Shown: in pieces, positions 55,078-64,000 of the stretch
How the letters are laid out: each line of letters opens with the position of its first letter
Position numbering within the stretch: position 1 is the stretch's first letter
Source: Astropecten irregularis
Taxonomy: Eukaryota > Echinodermata > Asteroidea > Paxillosida > Astropectinidae
Length of the DNA stretch: 64,000 nucleotides
Direction: 5' to 3'
Assembly: GCA_963971285.1 (NCBI GenBank)
Contig: OZ020250.1
Span: 13,066,499 to 13,130,498 of the forward strand
Notes under the pieces: generated by a model
Database searches by the model: none
What the model was told of the DNA's origin: nothing
The model's input: the letters and a program-made list of their open reading frames with translations, nothing else
Made by a program: the position numbers and the translations under genes

Positions 55078-56902
55078 TAGTCCTTTGCTAACTGTGGTAT
55101 CCTGAACACCACAATACACCAGTTTGGTTTGTGTGGTAATATGTGGTTAACGATCCAGTCTCCCTGTGGAGACTATGGTAATGTGTGGTAAGCAGCTCTT
55201 GTCTTGTGTAATAGATGCAAGAGGGTTACGGTTACACGATAGGACTGTTTTACAAGCACAGTCAGTGCACTCTTTATGTATAGGTCTGGGAAAAGGTTTA
55301 ATTCAGTTGGACCACTAGGAATATAGTTTTATATAATATAGGAATATAGTTGCTATACACGAATCCGACGAGTGATTCATGTCGTTGGCCCTACGTATAC
55401 GGTGTATGTAGGACTGATTCATCAAGTTTGCTTGAAACTTTTCCCTTTCATTTTTTCTATATCAAAGTTTCACGTGGGGCACTATACGTGACAAGAGAAA
55501 GCTAGATCGGGATGCAGTTGAGTAATTTAAGGGGGCACAGACTGCCATGGAGTGGCACGTATCAACCATCAACTAAATGCCACTGAGCTGGGTCTGATCA
55601 TGGAGGAAGGATACCATGGTCTGATCATGGAGGAAGTTTCAGAAGGAACCTTTCGTGGAGCACTCCTTCATGGTCAAATCAAATTTGTAGTGAAACTGAT
55701 TATATAACCTAGCTGATATCTCGCATCTCAGACTACAAAAGGTTCCCAACATTTTAAACTTGAAATTGGATGACAAGCATAAACATGATGAACTGATGAC
55801 ATTATGGCTGTTTAGTGTTAGTGTTAGTGTTACCATGGAGGAAGGAAATAGACTCCTCCATTGTGTTTGTGGGCTTGTGGTGCGGCCAATGCAGAAAATT
55901 GTCGGCATCCGAATGATAGTTGACCAACCGTGTTTGTGCAGCCCAACCTCCCCAATTTGGGCACGAGACTGTCAGGCGCGGGCCTGCCCCAAACCGCTTA
56001 TATTAGCGCTAGCCGCTAGGAACAGAGCTCAGCTCTGTGCCCAAATGAGCAGAGCTCTATGCCCAAACACACTAGGACTTGCTACTTCTACTTTCAAGAA
56101 CTAGAAGTATACTATACTAAAGGTCCACGGATCGGAGGAGCTAGACTTCTAGTTCTAAAACTATAGGATTGCATGTCCTACTCGGTCCATGCCGCGTTAT
56201 ACTTGAGGCACGCACATGGCACGCGCGGCTGCACGCATCTAGGTACCGACACCGCAGCACCTGTACCTGTACTATATACTGTACACGCATGGTACATGGT
56301 AGGCATTAGCCATAGAGCTAGTTCCTAGCTCTATGGCATTAGCCTAACGGTTAGGTCATGTCACCTGCTTTGCAATCTCATATTAACGTACCGTTATTCA
56401 TGAGAAGTTGTCAGTAATTGAGCTGTATATTCCAGTTTCCATCACTCTACGGCCTCCACGGCTAGAATGGCTGGTACTTCTTGCCGTACGTCAGCTCGGC
56501 AACAAACTTGAAACCCACAACCTTGAAACCCACAACAACAAAAAGTGTCCAGTCATTGTTCACGTGATATACTGCCCGTGGAAAATTTTATTTAGAGGTA
56601 AAAAATGTATTAACGCGTGTCCACATGTTCTGTACATGTGGACTTCGTGCACAAGTCAAGGACGTACACTACACGGCGTGATGAACACAGTTTAATGCTC
56701 GTGGAATTTTCCATAATTTTGCTTGCTGCTTGCAGAGAGCGTGATTTCTGAACCGTAGCAGAGGCTGCAGAGTGCAGAGCATGTCGTGACCCTGAGGTTA
56801 AACAAATAATGCAAACAAAAGCTCGTATAAATTATAGTCTCGTGAATAACGCGGGAGCGCTGTGAATAGGGGTCAACTCTTCGATACTTACTATACACAT
56901 GG

Positions 56903-56982
56903 CCCCCCTAGGATGGGTTATCCTTCGTAACTCGAGTTACGATCGATCGCAGGGCTTCGTGGTGGTGAAATCGACCCCTGGT
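56903..56982. mobile_element. GGGGTCAATTTCA foldback fragment
   Basis: Right half of the family: TCGTAACTCGAGTTACGATC ... GTGAAATCGACCCC, followed by a G run. Confidence 0.5.
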
Positions 56983-57544
56983 TTGGGGGGGGGGGGGTGG
57001 CATGGGGGTCATTTTGCTAGGAAACGGGCAATTTGCATTTTCATGCTTGTTAATTATCATGTCATTTTATGGTGTACATTTGATGGTGTTTTTATCTACT
57101 TCAAATTAATGTCTTGAAGCTTGTTACAGATCTGTATTGGTGGACGTGGATGCGCGTTGCTAATTGGTAGTGATGCATCGCATGGTTCCTTCCTCCATAC
57201 GGCTGTATGGAAAAAGTTTTCTTTCTTTTTTCATGCGGTTGAACATTTGCTTTCTCCAAGGTCAAGTTCTGATCCAAAAATATGGAGGGTGGTGTTCCCC
57301 CACTTCCCCCCCCCCCCCCCCGGTTGTCGCCCATGCACCTGTTACTAACTATACACCACAGCGGTAAAACATTACGATAAAATGATAACCCCCATTATAA
57401 ATATCATTATATTTTTCTAACTAGTATAATTAATTGTGACATATTGGTTTACAGTATAGCACCTTGTTAATAATAGGTAGGGTGTGCTATTGTAAAACAA
57501 TTGTTCACACACTATCAGTATCACTCTTTTGATCCGTGTTGAAA

Positions 57545-57790
57545 GTAACCCGGATCCGCCCGGCCGGTTCAACGGCAAGTTTTTGAACCGGATCTACGTT
57601 TTGGGTGAACCGGTTCAGTGACGCCGCATCACAGCAAAAAAGAAATAGAACCGGGTTGAGATTTTCAACCCGGGTCATCCCTACCAGGGTTGATTTCCGA
57701 TCCGGTTAGGCCGTCCTAACCGGGTTGGCTCGGGGTTGAAACTTTTCAAGTGTGAAGAGGGTTGAAACGAATCTCTGGGTTCGATCCATT
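57545..57790. repeat. AACCGG/GGGTTGAAA-rich block
   Basis: Many GAACCGG, AACCGGGTTG and CAACCCGGG words on both strands within 250 bp; self-complementary and likely a structured mobile element without clear ends. Confidence 0.5.
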
Positions 57791-58369
57791 CCAAATCCAA
57801 CCCGGGGATTTTTTTTTACTATAAAAGTGTGATTATCACATGCGTAATGAAATAAATGCACGTCAAGTTATTTCTAAAAGAAACACTATAAGTTCCATAA
57901 GGGCCTATATCCCAGCCTCCTCCATGCTTGAACCGGGAATAAAGGACTGAGATCCACAATTTAGAAGTCAGTGAACTGTTCTAACTAGACTAGACCCACC
58001 TATCCCATTATTTTAATACATTGGTTCTAGTCATGTTTTGTTTGATGACAGCACAGAGGGCGCTATACCCAAGTGGGTGCACTGCAAAGTTCCACCATGG
58101 AGATTTCTACCTCCATGGTTCCACCGATCATAGTGTAAAACCTCCAACTTTTGACTCCGATAAATAAAAACTCACCCAGGAGTCTCTCGTTTTTTGTACA
58201 GTGCTGCAAACGGCAGTTTTAACCATGTATATACCTCAATATTTTTAAATGTCGGTTTGTCACTTGAGGAGATGTTATTACCCAAGAAAAAAGCAACCCT
58301 CCACTTACAAAGCGAAATAGGGTACGGAATTAATAAGCCGAAGCCACAATTTCTCAAGTCTCAACCAGG

Positions 58370-58706
58370 CGCGGTTCTACGAGGGGGTGCGGGGGATATG
58401 GGGGGGGGGGGGGCTGTAGCCCCCCAAAAATTGTCTAGCCCCCCCCCCCCCCCCCCCAAAAAAAATGCAAGTAAAAAAAATCTTCAAAATACTGGATTCT
58501 TTTTTCAGTTATTAAGCGCCAATTACATAAAAAACGCGTTGTGTGAGCTATAATGTGCATGTTTTTCGACTGAATAAGACATAGCAGAAGCGAGTGTTAG
58601 AAGAACCCAAAATATTGGGTCTTCTAGCCCCCCCCCCCCCCCCCCCCCCCAAAAAAAATGATTTCTCTAGCCCCCCCAAAAAATGTTGGCTCTAGAACCG
58701 CGCCTG
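58370..58706. mobile_element. Foldback element with long C and G runs
   Basis: CCAGGCGCGGTTCTA and TAGAACCGCGCCTGG are perfect complements. The interior carries G/C homopolymers up to about 20 bases and repeated CTAGCCCCCC. Confidence 0.75.
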
Positions 58707-58870
58707 GGACCAATTTCATGGAGCTGCTAAGCACAACAATTTGCTTTATAGCACAAAAATGTCTTGCCCAATAAAACAAACCACCGCTAAAAATTTCATT
58801 TGATATTTATGGTCAGCAAACAACAGCCAAAGAACAATCACCAGCGATTACACAATTATATGCCCCCAAC
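58706..58870. mobile_element. CAATTTCATGG element, second copy
   Basis: GGGACCAATTTCATGGAGCTG onward as at 10948; the right end is missing. Confidence 0.55.
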
Positions 58871-58929
58871 CAAAAGTATGACATTTGAAGAAACGAATGA
58901 AGGCACGAATTATCATCACTTCGGGGCAA

Positions 58930-59205
58930 TAAAGGTACAATACAATGATTGATAAAGGTCACATAACAGCACTCACACTTTGTCTGATTCAACATGTACA
59001 TATTAATGATAAACCTGTGAAAATCAATTTTTCTTATAAAACATAAAGACTGGGTTTGATCTTACCCCGAGATCAAAACTGTTTTCTGTCGCTGTTTTAC
59101 TAATTTCTGCATGGATAAACAGTTAAATACACCAATAGGCGGAACTATTTTTACGATATGTTTCTACCAGCACCATCTTCATTTTGGGCAGGTTACCAAT
59201 GGGAA
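58930..59205. mobile_element. TTAA-family element, diverged
   Basis: Subfamily with AAAGGTCACATAACA and CACTCACACTTTGTCTGATTC, as in 62963-63309 and 38590-38790. Confidence 0.55.
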
Positions 59206-59494
59206 ATTTAGCTACTAAATTACCTCAGAAACAAAGTACACCCGAGACGGGTGTTTTGGAATGTTTTTGTTTTGTTTTTGTTTTATGGGCCTTTTCGAAG
59301 TATAGACTCTATATTTCACCACAGCCCAAACTTTATCGAAAAGAGAAACAAAAAATGGTATTTCTCTAGGGGGCGGCAGAGATAAATCCAAGTCAGGAGA
59401 GCCGGAACCCTATTGTCGTATTTTCTTTCTTTTTATTAATTTTATCAAATAATCATCAAATAACCACAATAAAAACTGACTGGATTGATTTTAA

Positions 59495-59829
59495 AGGTAA
59501 TATCATACTTTGGTTTTTGTAAACTGGAATTGCGGCCAAAAATATAAAGGAAGATAGAGTAACAGTCATCTGTGAAATACTCAGTCCTATACGGTGCCCA
59601 CGTTTTGAGAAAACAGTGAAAACGCCCACGGTATTTTTAAAATCTTTTCACCGGTATTTTTTATCTTTAAAAGATCAAAATTGTTTTTGATGACGTCATT
59701 GGTTTTATACCCTTTTTTGGATAGAATACAGCATTTCACGCAGACGGTAGCTTTCTACCATCACTATAGGTAAATCTTTGAAGATTGTTTGTTTTGGTAC
59801 ACTACCAATTATAAAGTATGATACAACCT
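59495..59829. mobile_element. TTAA-family element inserted in a SINE
   Basis: TTAA at 59491-59494 and 59830-59833, termini AGGTAATATCATACTTTGG and AAGTATGATACAACCT. The flanks are the two halves of a SINE tail whose intact form is at 53440-53465. Confidence 0.85.
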
Positions 59830-59833
59830 TTAA

Positions 59834-59930
59834 GTCATTGAAAAGTGAGCAAAGAAAAATTGACGGGAGCGGGATTCGAACCCGAGTGAATACCGTACCG
59901 GCGCTCTACCCGTGCACTATGCAGGCAGCT
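59834..59930 (-). repeat. tRNA-derived SINE head, minus orientation
   Basis: Continuation of the SINE interrupted by 59495-59829: reverse complement has GTAGAGCGCCGGTACGG and GGGTTCGAATCCCGCTCC. Slightly deleted in the anticodon region. Confidence 0.65.
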
Positions 59931-60015
59931 CCTTGTGAGTGGTTTCTGGCTTCTGACTGCTGACTGCTGAAGGAACAAAGATAATTGACTATTGTGGACA
60001 TCGCCAACCTAAGTT

Positions 60016-60130
60016 AGGGCTGGATAGCTCAGCTGTATAGAGCGCCGGTATACGGGGTTGCGGTGGTCGCTGATTCGAATCTCGCTCCAGTCAATGTTTC
60101 TCAAGTTTTTCACTTTTCAATGGCTCAATG
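60016..60130 (+). repeat. tRNA-derived SINE, plus orientation
   Basis: GGGCTGGATAGCTCAGCTGT, GATTCGAATCTCGCTCCAG, then tail TTTTTCACTTTTCAATGGC. Forms an inverted pair with 59834-59930. Confidence 0.7.
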
Positions 60131-60161
60131 TAATTTTTCTTACAAAGTGATTCAAAATTAA

Positions 60162-60478
60162 AGGTAATATCATACTTTGGTTTTTATCAAAGAAATACAG
60201 ATTAGATTCCGTTGGGCAAAAATATCAAGACATACCGGTATACAGTAATAGTCATTCTGTGAAAATTTCAGTCCCATACGGTGCCCACTTTTTGAGAAAA
60301 CAGTGAAAACATCCACAGTATTTGTTTTCTCTTTTATTTTTCATCTTTTAAAAGTTGTTTTTACTAATTTCTGGATAAATACACCATTTCAGGCGGAAAT
60401 ATTTTAACGGTATGTTTCTACGTTCAATCTGTGAACATTTCTGTCTTGGTTTCTTAATACCAAAGTATGAAACTACCT
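60162..60478. mobile_element. TTAA-family element
   Basis: TTAA at 60158-60161; AGGTAATATCATACTTTGG ... CCAAAGTATGAAACTACCT; right TTAA 60479-60482 is shared with the next copy. Confidence 0.85.
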
Positions 60479-60482
60479 TTAA

Positions 60483-60848
60483 AGGTATAGTATCATACTT
60501 TGGTAAGAAACCAAAACAGAAATGTTCACAGATTTACGGTATAACGTACAGGGTATAAAGATGGCGGTGGTAGAGACATACCGTTAAAATTGTTCCACCT
60601 GGCCTGAAATGGTGTATTTATCCAGAAATTAGAAAAACAACGACCGAAAATCTTTTTGATCTTATAAAAGATCAAAAATAAAAGAAAAAAGACTTAAGAA
60701 ATACTGTGGCCGTTTTTCACTGTTTTCTCAAAAATGGAACAACGTATGGGACTGAATTTTTCACAGATGACTGTTACTGTATTATTCCTTGATATTGCTG
60801 TCAATGATTCTGTATTTCTTTGACAAAAACCAAAGTATGATATTACCT
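60483..60848. mobile_element. TTAA-family element, opposite orientation to its neighbour
   Basis: AGGTATAGTATCATACTTTG ... CCAAAGTATGATATTACCT; TTAA at 60849-60852. 366 bp, central palindrome GATCTTATAAAAGATC. Confidence 0.85.
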
Positions 60849-61224
60849 TTAAAAACCTCTAATTATTTGGTTTGACCACTTGACCACTGATCCAAACGCA
60901 GCGCCGCGAATGTCGCAGAGCGCGTTCGGGCGCGCACACACGCAAACCACACGCGCAAGATCCCATTGCGTGCATTGCTTTGATCGGGACCATAAAAACA
61001 ATGTTCAACAGGATGTCTCATTATTTCAGAATAATGACTGACAATTTATAATTTCCGAGTTAATATTAATCTTATAAACAGTTCCACCTACATTTTTTTC
61101 ACGTTAATTATTCATTATGTCTTTACATAGCGCGATCGGCAGTGATGGTGGTAAGTATATAATATAGGGTATAATCTGTGCGTGTTTCATATTGGTATAC
61201 GCTCAATGGTAGCCATCATTTTAA

Positions 61225-61598
61225 AGGGCGTTAGTGCAACGTTGGTAAAAGTGACAGAACAGCTGCTGCAAATAATTTGATTTGTCATGGAATAAAGACA
61301 AACCTGTGAAATTTTCAGCTCATGTCATCTTCGGAAACAGTAGAAAACAACGAAAAGCCGTTGCAATAATTGTTACGCCAAATTGTGCCTTTCGAATTTT
61401 GGTTTTGATCTTACCTCAATATCAAAACTGTTTTCGGTCTTTGTTTTACTAATTTCTGTATAAATACACCATTCTAGGCAAAAATATTTCAACGGTATGT
61501 TTCTACCAGCACCATCTCCATATCCTGATGGTTACACATAAATCAGTGCACATTTCTGTTTTGGTTTGTCACCAAAATGTTGTACATAGGCCTAATAC
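61225..61598. mobile_element. TTAA-family element, diverged
   Basis: TTAA at 61221-61224; start AGGGCGTTAGTGCAACG; internal AACGGTATGTTTCTACCAGC. Confidence 0.65.
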
Positions 61599-61615
61599 TT
61601 AAGGCCTAACCTTAA

Positions 61616-61982
61616 AGATGCTTTATTCAAAATTACGATAAATTGATCCAAGTGTAAATTGCGTTCAAATGACATATAACTTACATGGCATAAAGAAAAA
61701 TGGTAGAAACATGCGTACCGTGAAAAATGATTTGCCCGAAATGCTGTATTTATCCACGAAAGAGTAAAACCATACACTAAAACATTTTTGATCTTGCCAA
61801 GATAACAATTTAGACAGTTCCCGGAAAACTGTTTTGGCATAACAATTGCAATGGTTTTCGCTGATTTCTACTGTTTTCAATGATCAATTGAGCTAAAAAA
61901 TTCACAGGTTTGTTTCCGTATTCAATTGGTAATCGAATGGTGAGCAGCCAGCTGCTCTGTCACCTTACCAATGTTGTACATT
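61616..61982. mobile_element. TTAA-family element, diverged
   Basis: TTAA at 61612-61615 and 61983-61986; right part CTGCTCTGTCACCTTACC as in 7039 and 8652. Confidence 0.7.
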
Positions 61983-62138
61983 TAAATCATGAATTTAGAA
62001 CGTAGTAAATCTTTGCTCCGTCGAAGAGAAAACGATTACATTTGGGAAAGACGGGGAGAGAAAACGAGAGCGGGAGAATGTTTTACTGCACAGACGAGAA
62101 TCGATGCTGAAAATAGGAAGATATAATTCATATTTCAG

Positions 62139-62569
62139 GATCCGAAAAACTAATGCGTGGAGTTAGCGAAGCCAAACATGATGTGACTAGCTTACATCAT
62201 GGCCACGGTCGGTGCATGGCTGCTCGCCGAGTTGAATCGTCTGACTCGGACCGCAGATCTCAAGTTAGCCGAGGCACGCATGGGGAAACAGACATTATGT
62301 TTCGGCCTAAATCTGAACAACCTCGCAGTCTCGACGAGAGTGCGTCGATCTCGACATCCAAATCATCGGCAACTCCACCAGAGGCCGGGGATTCTGCGGG
62401 GAAACGGAGGCCACGAACAGGATGGGCAAAGGTTCCTTGGTGCTCCAAGACCAAGTCGGGAGACCGTCTTCCACGGGAGGAGCTGAGACGGTTGTCGGCA
62501 GGAGTGTGGGACTCATGGAGAAGACGCATGTGGAGACAGCGAAGGGTTGCTCGCCGCCTGGAGCAAAAG
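62139..62569 (+). other. CpG-rich exon-like block, possible exon of an unidentified gene
   Basis: Acceptor-like ttcatatttcAG at 62137-62138 and donor-like AAAG|GTATAC at 62570 frame 431 bp much richer in CpG than its surroundings. Three plus frames are long open. One from ATG 62153 runs through the donor (139 codons). One from ATG 62199 (tcATGgcc) starts MATVGAWLLAELNRLTRTAD and stops near 62489. A third reads VDLDIQIIGNSTRGRGF from about 62345 to the donor. The last has the most coding-like codon use, but it shares no frame with the best ATG. I recognise no domain. Could be a first or internal exon of a gene to the right, a broken gene, or an unmethylated non-coding island. Confidence 0.35.
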
Positions 62570-62597
62570 GTATACAAAGTTGCACCATTAAGCTTAA

Positions 62598-62958
62598 AAT
62601 ATAGTATCATACTTTGGTAAAAGACCAAAACAGAAATGTTCACAGATTTACAAATAACTTTCAGGGTATGAAGATGATGCTGGTGCGGAAACCTACCGTT
62701 AAAATATTTCCGCCTGAAATGGTGTATTTATCCAGAAATTAATAAAACAACGACCGAAAATCTTTTTGATCTTTTAAAAGATCAAAAAATAAAAGAGAAA
62801 AGACTTAAGAAATGCTGTGGCCGTTTTTCACTGTTTTCTCAAAAAGTTGGCACCGTATGGGACTGAAATTTTCACAGATTACTTTTACTTTATCTTCCTT
62901 GATATTTTTGCCCATGAATCTGTATTTTTTTGACAAAAACCAAAGTATGATACTACCT
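62598..62958. mobile_element. TTAA-family element, first of a tandem pair
   Basis: TTAA at 62594-62597; ATAGTATCATACTTTGG ... CCAAAGTATGATACTACCT; shares TTAA 62959-62962 with the next copy. Close to the family consensus. Confidence 0.85.
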
Positions 62959-62962
62959 TTAA

Positions 62963-63309
62963 AGGCATAATACATGAATGACAAAGGTCACAGAACATCA
63001 GTACTCGCACTTTGTCTGATCCAGCACGTATTCATGAAATAATAAACCTGTGAAATGTTGAGCTGACATCGGAGTAAAGAGAAAATGGCGAGAACCTGAC
63101 TCGATTTCTCTTGTAAACTAATAAAGTGATTTTGATCTTACCCCGACATCAAAACTGTTTTCGGTATATGTTTTACAAGTTGTAGATAAATACAAAATTC
63201 TAGGCCGAAATATTTTAACGGTATGTTTCTACCAGCACCATACCCTGAAAGTTAAACGTAAATTTGTGAACATTTCTGTTTGGTATGTTACCAATCCCGG
63301 TCCTTACCT
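62963..63309. mobile_element. TTAA-family element, second of a tandem pair (diverged subfamily)
   Basis: AGGCATAATACATGAATG ... CCAATCCCGGTCCTTACCT, right TTAA 63310-63313. A different subfamily from its neighbour, so the pair arose by two insertions and not by tandem duplication. Confidence 0.75.
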
Positions 63310-63420
63310 TTAAATCGAGTATAGGAGGCCGAACTGGAAACCTACAATTACTCCTTAACGATTTTGACCGTCGGTTTATAAGGAAGGGGGCTCCAGTATA
63401 GTAGTTGTGTCATATCATAT

Positions 63421-63645
63421 CTGGGCCAATTCCATGGAGCTGTTAAGCACAAAAATAATGCTAAGCACAAAATGTCTTACTCAATAAAAACAAACAGCCA
63501 TTAAAAATTCCATTTGATATTTCGGGTCAGCGAACTATACAGCCAAAGAACAATTACTTTTGATACACAACACACGGACATTTGGTTGTTCATCCTGTTT
63601 TTATTAAGACAGAAATTTCATGTATAGCAAATTGTTGTGCCCCTG
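63421..63645. mobile_element. CAATTTCATGG element, third copy
   Basis: GGGCCAATTCCATGGAGCTG, then ACATTTGGTTGTTCATCC and TTTTTATTAAGACAGAAATT, shared with 10948-11182. Confidence 0.6.
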
Positions 63646-64000
63646 GTCACTCATGATTATAAGTGAGTCGAGTCAAGATATTCTGAAGGTCGAAGGCGAG
63701 TAGAGAGCCGAATCGAGGACAACCCAAGTCGGCCGGACGGGCAATAGTCGAGCCATGCACTGCTCGCAGACTAAGTCGGTCAAGTTGAATTGAGCTGAGT
63801 CGGATTGGCGTCGATTATTTAGAGTCAAATCGACTGGGAGACATTGTAATTAATTGACTGCAGTATGAGCCGCCCAAAATGACCAATTGAAAACCATGGA
63901 CTGAGTCACTATAGGGTCACTGTTTCACAGCTCGTAATTAATATTTCCCTTGACCTATGATAGCACATTATGCTCGGAAGTCATTACATCAATTTGATTG
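63646..64000. other. Right edge, nothing recognised
   Basis: GAGTC/GTCGA-rich stretch at 63660-63840 reminiscent of the interior of the 42268 element. No exon seen. Confidence 0.4.

Larger units (their letters stand above)
52951..62138. other. Repeat-rich region upstream of the decarboxylase
   Basis: No coding exon supported. One or more non-coding 5' exons and the promoter of the decarboxylase should lie here but cannot be placed. Contains SINEs, the 54612-55077 element, a GGTT/AACC-rich block (57545-57790), poly-G/C elements (58370-58710) and TTAA-family copies. Confidence 0.6.

Noticed and set aside
58194-58400. Possible exon after acceptor-like ttttttgtacAG
   Set aside because: The frame runs into a poly-G/C mobile element, there is no donor in phase and no family resemblance.
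62260-62643. 127-codon minus-strand ORF
   Set aside because: Antisense of the CpG-rich block; its start lies within a TTAA-family element, so it is probably a composition effect.

Overview
This is animal nuclear DNA: AT-rich, intron-rich and packed with mobile elements, with GT...AG introns and no prokaryotic gene organisation. I think a marine deuterostome invertebrate, most likely an echinoderm. That rests on the gene types and the repeat style (tRNA-derived SINEs, many short inverted-repeat DNA elements, poly-G/C runs, frequent AGGCCTA words). No lineage marker is present, so this is an impression. Three protein-coding genes can be supported. (1) Positions 1-2559, minus strand: the first two coding exons of a gene running off the left edge, with a mitochondrial-type N-terminus and a very basic body; I do not recognise the family. 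(2) Positions 2642-13664, plus strand: a complete nine-exon acyl-CoA dehydrogenase. All exons join in phase into 430 residues, with both family signatures intact. (3) Positions 19217-52950, minus strand: a complete thirteen-exon PLP-dependent acidic amino acid decarboxylase of the CSAD/GADL1 type, joining in phase into 502 residues. Genes 1 and 2 are head to head with only 82 bp between their start codons, so they probably share a bidirectional promoter. Genes 2 and 3 converge across 5.6 kb of repeat-rich spacer. A fourth, uncertain item is a CpG-rich exon-like block at 62139-62569. Genes 2 and 3 belong to different branches of metabolism: mitochondrial acyl-CoA oxidation, and cytosolic decarboxylation giving hypotaurine/taurine or beta-alanine. 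The sequence shows no functional link between them. Most of the window is transposon-derived. An abundant roughly 350-bp family has TTAA target sites and AGGT...ACCT termini (Kolobok-like or piggyBac-like) and occurs at least 18 times. Several copies abut and share one TTAA, and the region 59.5-63.3 kb is built mainly from them. Single insertions with clear 8-9 bp target duplications lie at 1903, 3306, 12315, 20306, 24639, 36981 and 41252, and a weaker case at 42268. The copy at 3306 is MULE-like and keeps a broken ORF resembling the N-terminal domain of ZSWIM/FAR1-type proteins. TA-flanked mariner-like elements lie at 8025 and 22798. There are tRNA-derived SINEs, two or three LINE fragments, a 21-bp minisatellite in ACAD intron 3, and a composite element at 29.1-30.6 kb with inverted arrays of a 16-bp repeat around a 120-bp tandem array. 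I found no CRISPR array, operon, rRNA or convincing stand-alone tRNA gene. I see no new multi-gene system; the points of interest are the promoter pair, the decayed exon copies in ACAD intron 8, the altered PLP-site motif, and the structured repeats.
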